Positions 1 to 6,375 are shown, counted from the first letter of the stretch. The stretch is 6,565 bases of DNA from an uncultured Clostridia bacterium (GCA_944390305.1 CALXPX010000070.1:1-6565), one strand, 5' to 3'. Numbers and translations: made by a program. Notes: generated by a model from the letters alone, not told the origin.

Positions 1-52
1 AGAAGTAGAAAATAATTTTTTGAAAAGAAAGATAATTCTTAAAAATAAATAA
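1..52 (+). other. Possible 3' tail of an upstream gene
   Basis: Two + strand frames run into the window from the left. One reads RSRK and stops at 13-15. The other reads EVENNFLKRKIILKNK and stops at 50-52, nine bases before the terminator stem. Either could be the C-terminus of the gene ended by the terminator at 59-88. Too little is present to name it or choose between them. Confidence 0.3.
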
Positions 53-58
53 TAAAAA

Positions 59-88
59 ATAGCTCTTAGAAAATTAAGAGCTTTTTTC
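59..88 (+). terminator. Rho-independent terminator of the upstream transcript
   Basis: AGCTCTTA (61-68) pairs perfectly with TAAGAGCT (75-82) around a six-base loop, and the stem runs into six consecutive T (82-87). An A-rich stretch precedes it. It separates whatever lies to the left from the RNA gene that follows. Confidence 0.9.
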
Positions 89-123
89 TTTATGAAATTT
101 AAAAAAAATAATAATATAAATAA

Positions 124-320
124 TAAAACCCCGCATTAGCCGTAAGATGAGAGAAATTTTAAGAGCCTGTTTTCACAGGTGGGTGTCTTGTTGAATGCTA
201 CTGGGTTTCTTACTTAAAAAGTAAGCATACACGCCACATCCAAAGGCGGACTCCCTTTAATCTAAATGTTGGTTCTAAAATTCCAGTCTACACGAACTAC
301 GCAGGAGTATTAATAGCTTA
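124..320 (+). ncRNA. Structured non-coding RNA, family tentative (raiA motif or 6S-like)
   Basis: This stretch is much richer in G and C than the surrounding DNA and has no open frame of useful length. Local helices can be drawn: CCTGT 166-170 with ACAGG 175-179 (TTTC loop), CTTACTT 209-215 with AAGTAAG 219-225, CGCC 232-235 with GGCG 245-248, and TTGG 269-272 with CCAG 283-286. Alternative pairings compete with these, for example AAAGG 242-246 with CCTTT 254-258 and GGGTGT 181-186 with ACACGCC 229-235. Together they suggest a compact, pseudoknot-rich fold. A possible -10 (TATAAAT, 115-121) would start transcription near 127, but no good -35 is visible. The 3' end is unclear: a weak hairpin at 311-339 precedes TTTTT at 344-348. 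The stretch feels like a conserved clostridial RNA. My leading guess is the raiA motif, because of its length of about 190 bases and many unpaired conserved-looking blocks. 6S RNA is the alternative, but I do not see the long rod with a central bubble. T-box, tmRNA, RNase P and SRP hallmarks are absent. Confidence 0.7.
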
Positions 321-390
321 TATCTTGTTTATAGATTATCACATTTTTGTAAAAAAAGCAATAGAAATATAGTTAAAATAAAAAATCCTC

Positions 391-419
391 TTGATAAAAA
401 ATTAATGAAACAATATAAT
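391..419 (+). promoter_or_regulatory. Sigma-A-type promoter of the membrane protein-prmC-whiA-hemW operon
   Basis: TTGATA (391-396) and TATAAT (414-419) are separated by exactly 17 bases, close to the housekeeping consensus. Transcription would start near 426, giving a leader of about 40 bases before the ATG at 468. No further terminator is seen until 4103, so it probably drives all four genes. Confidence 0.75.
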
Positions 420-467
420 ATAAGTGATGTAATATATTTTTGAAAAATATCTAAAAAGGAGGGAAAT

Positions 468-1313
468 ATGAAGAAGAAAACATTAATTGTAGAAAATTCT
501 GATAAAAACAATAAGAAGTTTCCAATAAAATTAATTATAACAATAGCTTTAATAATATTATGTATAGTTATGATTGTAAATATAGTTAAAGTTTATTTGA
601 TAAATAGGGAATTTTCTGAAAGCATAACAGAAATAACAAGACTTAATTCAAAAACTGTATTTAGTATAGATAGAATATATTTATATAGTAGTGCTGATGC
701 AAATAGTAAAGAAACAAATAAACCAATATGGGATTTAGATATATTTCAATTCACAGATATTGCTTTATATATTAATAATAGAGATGAAGAAGGTGTAACT
801 TACGAAAATACGATTAAAAGTTTAACGATAGATAATGTTAAATTTAATAATCTTCAATCTGGAAATGCTAAGTTATATTATAAAAATGTAAATGATTTTG
901 CTAAATTAGATATAAATGAAGAAAATGAAATAAAAGATAGTATGGAATTTGATATTATAAATTCAGGAGATGCAGATTATACCAAGCCAGTTATATATAG
1001 TAATTTTCAAAATCCGATTACACTAGAGTATGTGAACTCTGAAATGAAAGAAGATACAAAAATTTCAGATATAACAGAACCTCTTACTTATGATGGGAGT
1101 TTATTAAAAAAAGGTGGAATTTCACTAAATAGCATAAAGTGTAATTTATCTTTTAGAGTAACAATTGTAAATAATTATAATCAAAAATTTATAGCAACTG
1201 TATATATAGATATTCCTCTAGAGGATAGTTTTAATAATACAAGTATCTATGATGGAAAACTTATAAAAAATATAGAAAATAGTAATATAGTTAAATTTGT
1301 AAGAGTGGAGTAA
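468..1313 (+). CDS. Membrane-anchored protein of unknown function
   Basis: A 281-residue protein that I do not recognise. The start at 468 is supported by AGGAGGG at 457-463, five bases upstream when counted from AGGAGG. The N-terminus is a short, lysine-rich cytoplasmic tail (residues 1-21), followed by one strongly hydrophobic helix at about 22-45. It contains a cysteine (C32), but the preceding residues do not make a lipobox, so it looks like an uncleaved signal anchor rather than a lipoprotein. The remaining 235 residues should lie outside the membrane. They are rich in Asn, Asp, Ile and alternating hydrophobic residues, suggesting mostly beta structure. No catalytic motif, repeat or sorting signal is visible. 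It is the first gene of the operon, five bases from prmC, and its last codons carry the prmC ribosome binding site, so the two are probably translationally linked. The arginines are all AGA/AGG, as in its neighbours, so there is no sign of recent transfer. Confidence 0.9.
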   Translation: MKKKTLIVENSDKNNKKFPIKLIITIALIILCIVMIVNIVKVYLINREFSESITEITRLNSKTVFSIDRIYLYSSADANSKETNKPIWDLDIFQFTDIALYINNRDEEGVTYENTIKSLTIDNVKFNNLQSGNAKLYYKNVNDFAKLDINEENEIKDSMEFDIINSGDADYTKPVIYSNFQNPITLEYVNSEMKEDTKISDITEPLTYDGSLLKKGGISLNSIKCNLSFRVTIVNNYNQKFIATVYIDIPLEDSFNNTSIYDGKLIKNIENSNIVKFVRVE

Positions 1314-1318
1314 AATAA

Positions 1319-2125
1319 ATGACAATAAAAGAACTGATAGGTATTGCAACTAAGAAAATAGGATATATAAATGCTAAGAATTTAATGATGAATATACTAA
1401 ATAAAGATATTAAATATATTATTATAAATGAAAATATGCTAGTAGAAAATACTATTAGCGATAGGTATTTAAATTATGTATCTAAAATAGAAAATGGATA
1501 TCCACTTCAATATGTAATTAATAAAGCCGAGTTTATGGGATTATCTTTTTTCGTAAATGAAGACGTACTTATTCCTCAACCAGATACTGAAGTTTTAGTT
1601 GAAAAAGCAATAGAATTTGCAAAGAAAATTAAAAAATGTAAAATTTTAGATTTATGTACTGGAAGCGGAGCAATTGCAATTAGTATAAAAAAGTATGTAC
1701 TAGATGCTGAAGTTTTTGCATCAGATATAAGCCAAAAAGCATTAGATGTAGCTACTAAAAATGCAAAAAATAATAATACAGATATTAAATTTTTAAAATC
1801 AGATATGTTTGAAAATATAAAAGATACTTTTGATATAATTGTAACAAATCCACCATATATAAAAACAAATATAATATGTACATTACCAAAAGATGTTCAA
1901 AATGAACCTAAAGTAGCTTTAGATGGTGGAATAGATGGACTTAAATATTATAAAATTATAGCTAAAGATATAAAAAAATATTTAAAACCTAGAGGAACTC
2001 TACTTATGGAAATAGGATATGATCAGGAAGATAAAGTAACTAATCTTTTTGAGGGAAGTACCTGTATTAAAGATTATACAGGATTAAATAGGGTGGTAAT
2101 ATGGAAACATTTTCAAAAAAAATAA
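1319..2125 (+). CDS. prmC: Peptide chain release factor N5-glutamine methyltransferase
   Basis: PrmC (HemK) is a cytosolic enzyme that methylates the glutamine of the GGQ motif in release factors RF1 and RF2, using S-adenosylmethionine, and so speeds translation termination. At 268 residues it is slightly short for the family (about 275-285). The N-terminal helical release-factor-binding domain covers about residues 1-75. The Rossmann methyltransferase domain follows, with the SAM-binding motif LDLCTGSGAIAIS from residue 110 and the signature NPPY at 177-180, which binds the substrate glutamine. The family's usual IPRPDTE segment reads IPQPDTE here (85-91), with Gln in place of Arg. The ribosome binding site GTGGAG (1305-1310) lies inside the end of the preceding gene. 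The 3' end overlaps whiA by 25 bases. prfA, the usual partner, is not adjacent on the right; the gene to the left is the unknown membrane protein. Confidence 0.95.
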   Translation: MTIKELIGIATKKIGYINAKNLMMNILNKDIKYIIINENMLVENTISDRYLNYVSKIENGYPLQYVINKAEFMGLSFFVNEDVLIPQPDTEVLVEKAIEFAKKIKKCKILDLCTGSGAIAISIKKYVLDAEVFASDISQKALDVATKNAKNNNTDIKFLKSDMFENIKDTFDIIVTNPPYIKTNIICTLPKDVQNEPKVALDGGIDGLKYYKIIAKDIKKYLKPRGTLLMEIGYDQEDKVTNLFEGSTCIKDYTGLNRVVIWKHFQKK

Positions 2126-2928
2126 AAGAAGAATTAAGTATGATTCATAATTTATCTAATAAAAAATTAGTTAAATGTGAACTTTTAGGCTACTTACTTA
2201 CAATAGATTCTAATAAATTTGTAACAGAAAGTGAATATAATATAAATAGATTTAATAAATTACTTACAAATAACGGAATAAATAATTTTACTATAGAAAT
2301 GCAAGGAAATAAATTTTGTATTATAACTAAAGATAAAATAAAAATAGAATATAACCCAGAAAATGAGGAAGAAAAAAGGGCTGTTGTAAGAGGTGCTTTT
2401 ATGGGTTCAGGTTCTGTTACAAATCCTAAAAGTAAATATCACTTAGAAATGGTATTTCAAAGTGAAGAAAATGCAGAAAAAATAAAAAACATAATAATAA
2501 GTTTTAGGATAAATTGCAAGATTTTAAAAAGAGAAAAAAACTATATTGTATATATAAAAGATGGAGAAGATATTGCAAATTTTTTAGCTTTTATTGGTGC
2601 TAATAAAGCAGTTTTAAGCTTTGAAGATACTAGAGTTTTAAGAGATGTTAGAAATAAAGTAAACAGGCTAGTAAATTGTGAGACGGCTAATTTAAATAAA
2701 GTAATAAAAACATCTGTAAAGCAAATAGAAGATATAAAACTTATTAAGAAAAAAAATAAATTTAGTAGCTTGTCAGAAAAAGAAAAAGAACTTGCAAAAT
2801 TAAGGTTAGAAAATCCTGATGCAACACTTACTGAACTTGGAAAAATGTTAAAAAAGCCAATAGGAAAATCTGGAGTAAATCATAGAATGAAAGCAATATC
2901 TGATTTGGCAGAGGAGCTAAGAAAGTAA
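2101..2928 (+). CDS. whiA: DNA-binding protein WhiA
   Basis: WhiA is a conserved Gram-positive DNA-binding protein. In Streptomyces it controls sporulation septation, and in Bacillus it affects cell division and chromosome segregation. The fold is a degenerate LAGLIDADG homing-endonuclease domain plus a C-terminal helix-turn-helix. Visible here are the endonuclease-like core RGAFMGSGSV (97-106), the family signature VNRLVNCETANLNK (187-200), and the C-terminal helix-turn-helix with KPIGKSGVNHRMKAI (about 252-266). The start at 2101 has AGGGTGG at 2090-2096 and lies inside prmC, so the two genes overlap by 25 bases in different frames. At 275 residues it is about 35-40 shorter than the usual 310-316. 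The shortfall falls in the N-terminal half, between the KIKEEL start and the RGAFM motif. Its usual neighbours rapZ and yvcK are not in the window. The stop overlaps the hemW start. Confidence 0.96.
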   Translation: METFSKKIKEELSMIHNLSNKKLVKCELLGYLLTIDSNKFVTESEYNINRFNKLLTNNGINNFTIEMQGNKFCIITKDKIKIEYNPENEEEKRAVVRGAFMGSGSVTNPKSKYHLEMVFQSEENAEKIKNIIISFRINCKILKREKNYIVYIKDGEDIANFLAFIGANKAVLSFEDTRVLRDVRNKVNRLVNCETANLNKVIKTSVKQIEDIKLIKKKNKFSSLSEKEKELAKLRLENPDATLTELGKMLKKPIGKSGVNHRMKAISDLAEELRK

Positions 2929-4094
2929 TGGAAGAAATAGGCATTTATGTACATATTCCATTTTGCAAACAAAAATGTAATTATTGTGATTTTAATTCGT
3001 TTGCAAATAAAGGAGAATATATAGAAAAATATATAAGATGTATGCAAAAAGAAATAAAAAATGTAGGAGATAAGATAAGATTAAATTCAAATGGGGATTA
3101 TACAAATTTACCATTAGCGAAAACTCTTTACATAGGAGGAGGAACACCTTCTTTTATAGATGAAAAATATATTGAAGATATAATAAAAACAATTGAAACA
3201 AATTTTGAAATAGATCAAAACATAGAAGTAACAATTGAAGTAAATCCAGGAACAGTTACTTTAGAAAAATTAAAAAAATATAGAGATATTGGTATTAATA
3301 GATTAAGTATAGGACTTCAAACAGCTAATGATAATATTCTTAAATTAATAGGAAGAGTTCATAATTATGAACAATTTCTAACTACAGTAAAGTTAGCAAA
3401 CTTAGCAGGTTTTTATAATATGAATGTTGATACTATGATAGGTCTTCCAAATCAAACTATATATGATGTAGAAGATACTTTGAATAAAATAATTGATTTA
3501 AAAGTAACACATATTTCAGTATATTCTTTAATTATAGAGGAAGGGACAAAAATAGAAAAACTTTTAGAAGATAGAGTAATAACTTTACCAGATGAAGAAA
3601 TAGAAAGGTATATGTATTGGTTTTCTAAAAGAAAATTAGAAGAAAATGGATATATACATTATGAAATATCTAATTTTGCTAAAATTCCATATAGATCAAA
3701 ACATAATTTAGATTGTTGGAGACAAAAAGAATATTTAGGATTTGGTGTTTCTGCAAGCTCATATAAAAATGATATAAGATATAAAAATATTGATTCTATA
3801 GAAAAATATATAGAAAATATAGAAAATGGTAATGAAGAGAAAAATATAATTATTGAAGAAAAGCAAGATAAAAAAACTAAAATGAATGAATATATGATAT
3901 TAGGGCTTAGAAAAATAAATGGAATTAATATAGATGAATTTAGAAGAAAGTTTGAAGTAAGCCCTTTATACATATACAATAAAGAATTAACAAATTTAGT
4001 AAGAGAAGGACTAATTAATATTGATACTAATAATATAAGACTTAGTAAAAAAGGATTAGACTTAGCCAATATAGTTTGGGAAGAATTTATATAA
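2928..4094 (+). CDS. hemW: Radical SAM haem chaperone HemW
   Basis: HemW is a cytosolic, HemN-like radical SAM protein that binds haem and inserts it into respiratory enzymes. The [4Fe-4S] cluster motif CxxxCxxC is C13-C17-C20, followed by D21-F22. True HemN (oxygen-independent coproporphyrinogen III dehydrogenase) has a fourth cysteine at the F22 position, so this is the HemW branch, although such genes are often mislabelled HemN. GGGTPS at 70-75 is the SAM-binding glycine motif. The C-terminal third (about 320-388, from NEYMILGLRKING) is the HemN_C winged-helix-like domain. At 388 residues it is close to the family norm of about 380. The start codon overlaps the whiA stop as TAATG, a typical translational-coupling arrangement. 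It is the last gene of the operon, nine bases before the terminator stem. No haem-synthesis gene is adjacent, so a role in haem delivery rests on the family alone. Confidence 0.95.
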   Translation: MEEIGIYVHIPFCKQKCNYCDFNSFANKGEYIEKYIRCMQKEIKNVGDKIRLNSNGDYTNLPLAKTLYIGGGTPSFIDEKYIEDIIKTIETNFEIDQNIEVTIEVNPGTVTLEKLKKYRDIGINRLSIGLQTANDNILKLIGRVHNYEQFLTTVKLANLAGFYNMNVDTMIGLPNQTIYDVEDTLNKIIDLKVTHISVYSLIIEEGTKIEKLLEDRVITLPDEEIERYMYWFSKRKLEENGYIHYEISNFAKIPYRSKHNLDCWRQKEYLGFGVSASSYKNDIRYKNIDSIEKYIENIENGNEEKNIIIEEKQDKKTKMNEYMILGLRKINGINIDEFRRKFEVSPLYIYNKELTNLVREGLINIDTNNIRLSKKGLDLANIVWEEFI

Positions 4095-4102
4095 AAATAC
4101 AT

Positions 4103-4140
4103 AAGCCGAATGCAAAGAAAATTTGTATCGGCTTTTTCTT
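4103..4140 (+). terminator. Rho-independent terminator after hemW
   Basis: AAGCCGA (4103-4109) pairs with TCGGCTT (4128-4134). The stem continues inward as TGCAAA with TTTGTA after a bulged A, around a GAAA-containing loop. The T-rich tail TTTTTCTT follows. It starts nine bases after the hemW stop and closes the four-gene operon. Confidence 0.9.
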
Positions 4141-4217
4141 TATAATATTTTAACTTAAATATTAAATTCTACTAATAGTCGATTGAGTATTTTTAGAAAA
4201 AATGCTAAACTTTTATT

Positions 4218-4223
4218 AGGAGG
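4218..4223 (+). promoter_or_regulatory. Ribosome binding site that fixes the start of the XRE membrane regulator
   Basis: A perfect AGGAGG ends 10 bases before the ATG at 4234. The same frame is open upstream to a TTG at 4183, but that codon has no ribosome binding site, and the 17 extra residues precede the normal start of the helix-turn-helix domain. Confidence 0.85.
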
Positions 4224-4233
4224 AAAAATTAAA

Positions 4234-6135
4234 ATGGATAACGAAAAATTTGGAAAGTTTATTAAAGAATTGAGAAAAGAACATAATTTAACTCAAAAAG
4301 AGTTAGCAGATAAAATAAATATAACAGATAAAGCTGTTTCTAAATGGGAAAGAGGGTTAAGTTTTCCAGATATTACAATGCTTGGTTTAATTGCTAATGA
4401 ATTGAATGTTACAGTAGAAGAATTGCTAAATGGAGAAAAAAGTAATAATAAGGATAATAAAGAAAAAATAGATGTTGAAGAAGCTGTGAAACAGGCATTA
4501 GAGAAAGTTAAAAATAAACAAGAGAAAAGAAAAAAGATGATAAAAAAAGCAAAAAAGATAACAAAAATTGTACTAATTATTTTAGTCGTAATTGGTTTTA
4601 TTATACAATTAGGATATTTATATATTTCAAAAGAATATAATTTTGAATATATAATAGATAGTTTATTTTATATAATAAATGAAATTATTTTAATATCTGC
4701 ACTTGTGATTATTTGGCTTTTTAAAGATAAAAAAATATTAAAAATAGTAATGACTATATTTTTAGGTATTATTATGATTATAAATCTTGCAATTTTGTTT
4801 AGGAATGGATTTGAAAAACAAAGTATAGTAACTTTTTCAAGTGATTTATCTAATGGATTAGTTATAAAAAAAGATAAATCGACAAATCAAGTAACTTTAT
4901 ATAATAATGTAGTTGCTTTATTTGCTAGACCAATGGAACAATTATCTGAACCAGTTAAAGACATTAAATATGATTGGATGAGAAATGATGTATGTGCATT
5001 AACTTATTTAACAAACAATAATGAACTAAGAGAATATGTAATTAGTTTAGACGAAAGTACGTATAAAACATCATATAGACCATTAAAAAAAGCTTTGTGG
5101 GGAGATTGGCAAAATGTTAAGCAAACCCAAGTGACAACTAAAGTATATGCGGATTCAAAAAATATTAGGATTAAGAAAAATGGTGAAGAATACAAATTTG
5201 AATATGATGATTGCAAGCAAGTAAGAGAAAATTCATTGATTTTATATAAAGATAATGTTCCCAAATTTATTATAACACTTAGTGAAAATGCAGTTATAGA
5301 TGATGAAACTGGAATTATTAAAGATAAGGGAACAATTTACTTAAAAGAAATATCAATGAACAAAGAAATAAAAGAAGAATTATATTGTATGACTCCAAAA
5401 GATGATGACTTAACAGATTATAACTATGTGAATCTAGCTAAAGGAGATTTTGAAGTTAGAAATGGTATTTTATATGTAAGTTTAGATGGTAAAAAAACTT
5501 TAGAAGTTCCAGGAGACTTTACAGAAATGGAAGATTCATACAAAGATGGAAATTATTTAATTTCTGGAGAGAAAATAGCATTTTATTATAATGAAAATGG
5601 TAGTAGATACTTAGTATATTCAAATAATAAAGGAAATAGCTGGAATAATATACAAATATCTAATTATGGAAGTATAAAAATAATTGATTTTCCATCACAA
5701 AATGTTGGATATATATTGCAATTTTTGGATTTGGCAATGAGCAGTGCAGTAGGTAATATACTTAAAACTACTGATGGAGGAACGACATGGAAAGTAGTAA
5801 ATGAAGGAATAGATAATGGATATGATAAAACTTATAAAGAAGGTAGTAAAATAAAATTTACTAGTGATAATGTAGGATTTTTAACAATGCCAGATGTAAA
5901 TGGAGATGTGTGTGATTTATATATAACAAAAGATGGAGGAGTGAATTTTGAAAAGATGAATATTGCAACTAACCCAGAGTGTGATTATTATCATTTGCCA
6001 ACGGTAAATGAAGAAGGTCAAATAGAATTAAACATTACTAAAGGTTATGCATCAGATGAATCAAGATATAAAACAATGCAGGTTTTTATTTCATCAGATG
6101 GAGGAAATACTTGGGTTTTACAAGAAAATAGTTAA
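4234..6135 (+). CDS. Transmembrane XRE-family regulator with an extracytoplasmic Asp-box (Ycf48-like) domain
   Basis: A 633-residue protein. Residues 5-67 form an XRE/Cro-C1 helix-turn-helix (helix-turn-helix core about T20-W38, with TQKELADKINIT and the AVSKWERG signature). A charged, probably helical linker follows (68-109). Three hydrophobic helices come next, at about 112-132, 140-163 and 169-189. The lysine-rich flank before helix 1 and KDKK (164-167) between helices 2 and 3 place the N-terminus inside and residues 190-633 outside. The outer part ends in four Asp-box motifs (S/T-x-D-x-G-x-T-W): S463-W470, T512-W519, T565-F572 and S620-W627. The first has N for D and the third has N-F for T-W. 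NVGY (490-493) and NVGF (546-549) sit between boxes as in Ycf48/BNR propellers. Residues 190-450 have no motif I can name. The architecture suggests a one-component sensor comparable in logic to CadC or ToxR: an outside signal or partner alters DNA binding at the membrane. Asp-boxes alone do not show sialidase activity, and I see no catalytic set. The ligand is unknown. It is not in the hemW operon; its own promoter is not clear, though TATAAT occurs at 4141-4146. Confidence 0.92.
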   Translation: MDNEKFGKFIKELRKEHNLTQKELADKINITDKAVSKWERGLSFPDITMLGLIANELNVTVEELLNGEKSNNKDNKEKIDVEEAVKQALEKVKNKQEKRKKMIKKAKKITKIVLIILVVIGFIIQLGYLYISKEYNFEYIIDSLFYIINEIILISALVIIWLFKDKKILKIVMTIFLGIIMIINLAILFRNGFEKQSIVTFSSDLSNGLVIKKDKSTNQVTLYNNVVALFARPMEQLSEPVKDIKYDWMRNDVCALTYLTNNNELREYVISLDESTYKTSYRPLKKALWGDWQNVKQTQVTTKVYADSKNIRIKKNGEEYKFEYDDCKQVRENSLILYKDNVPKFIITLSENAVIDDETGIIKDKGTIYLKEISMNKEIKEELYCMTPKDDDLTDYNYVNLAKGDFEVRNGILYVSLDGKKTLEVPGDFTEMEDSYKDGNYLISGEKIAFYYNENGSRYLVYSNNKGNSWNNIQISNYGSIKIIDFPSQNVGYILQFLDLAMSSAVGNILKTTDGGTTWKVVNEGIDNGYDKTYKEGSKIKFTSDNVGFLTMPDVNGDVCDLYITKDGGVNFEKMNIATNPECDYYHLPTVNEEGQIELNITKGYASDESRYKTMQVFISSDGGNTWVLQENS

Positions 6136-6177
6136 TTATTATATTATTAATTATTTATAAAACATTGTGTAAAATAA

Positions 6178-6195
6178 TACTTGACTAAACAAGTA
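6178..6195. promoter_or_regulatory. 18-bp inverted repeat, possible operator
   Basis: TACTTG (6178-6183) and CAAGTA (6190-6195) are perfect inverted arms around ACTAAA. The repeat covers the -35-like TTGACT at 6181-6186. A dyad of this size over a -35 box is typical of operators for XRE-type dimers, and an XRE protein is encoded just upstream. The pairing of protein and site is inference. Confidence 0.45.
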
Positions 6196-6209
6196 AAAAT
6201 ATATAAAAT
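6181..6209 (+). promoter_or_regulatory. Promoter-like sequence downstream of the XRE regulator
   Basis: TTGACT (6181-6186) and TAAAAT (6204-6209) are spaced by 17 bases; TATAAA at 6202 is an alternative -10 with a shorter spacer. Transcription would begin near 6216 and run through the (TA) repeat into the stem-loop at 6334-6375. In DNA this AT-rich, -10-like sequences are common, so the -35 carries most of the weight. Confidence 0.5.
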
Positions 6210-6274
6210 AAGTATAAATGAAGAAAAAAGTGAGGAATAAAAACAAATGAAAAAGTGTGAAAGCCTTGATACTG

Positions 6275-6295
6275 TATATATATATATATATATAT
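6275..6295. repeat. (TA)10 dinucleotide microsatellite
   Basis: Ten consecutive TA units plus a final T. It lies in the gap between the XRE regulator and the pilin-like gene, not in a credible reading frame. Such tracts can change length by slippage and can also form a weak AT hairpin. Confidence 0.95.
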
Positions 6296-6333
6296 CGTAA
6301 GATTTAATAAAAATAATTTATGTAAACATAGAG

Positions 6334-6375
6334 AAAACACTATGCTTTTTAGACGAATCTAAAAGGCATAGTTTT
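6334..6375. terminator. Long stem-loop, probable terminator usable from both strands
   Basis: The inner 14 pairs are CTATGC-T-TTTTAGA (6340-6353) with TCTAAAA-G-GCATAG (6358-6371), including one T-G wobble, around a CGAA loop. Beyond a two-base CA bulge, AAAA (6334-6337) pairs with TTTT (6372-6375). The T run is only four long, so termination on the + strand may be partial; the A run gives the matching T run on the other strand. It separates the XRE gene from the pilin-like gene. Confidence 0.75.

Noticed and set aside
133..143. GCATTAGCCGT shared between the RNA gene (133-143) and the pilin-like gene (6506-6516)
   Set aside because: The match does not extend by a single base on either side, and matches of this length are expected by chance in a window of this size and base bias.
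124..350. T-box, SAM, lysine, c-di-GMP or glmS riboswitch in front of the first operon
   Set aside because: None of the hallmark motifs is present (for example the T-box AGGGTGGNACCGCG), and a separate promoter at 391-419 lies between this RNA and the operon.
2928..4094. Annotation as HemN, oxygen-independent coproporphyrinogen III dehydrogenase
   Set aside because: The fourth cysteine after CxxxCxxC is replaced by Phe, which is the HemW pattern.
3659..4102. Reverse-strand open frame of 147 codons opposite hemW
   Set aside because: It lies wholly antisense to a well-supported hemW, has the hydrophobic low-complexity composition expected from the complement of AT-rich coding DNA, and its start sits in the terminator region. 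The shorter reverse frames at 329-511 and 5004-5264 were dropped for similar reasons.
4183..4233. Upstream extension of the XRE regulator to a TTG codon
   Set aside because: No ribosome binding site precedes the TTG, the added residues are not part of the helix-turn-helix family, and a perfect AGGAGG serves the ATG at 4234.
4234..6135. Sialidase activity for the Asp-box protein
   Set aside because: Asp-boxes are structural and occur in many propellers. I see no arginine triad or catalytic Tyr/Glu arrangement, and the Ycf48-like spacing fits a non-enzymatic domain better.
6247..6300. 17-codon frame running through the (TA) tract
   Set aside because: It has only a weak, distant GAGG at 6232-6235, ends in Tyr-Ile repeats dictated by the microsatellite, and shows no coding character.
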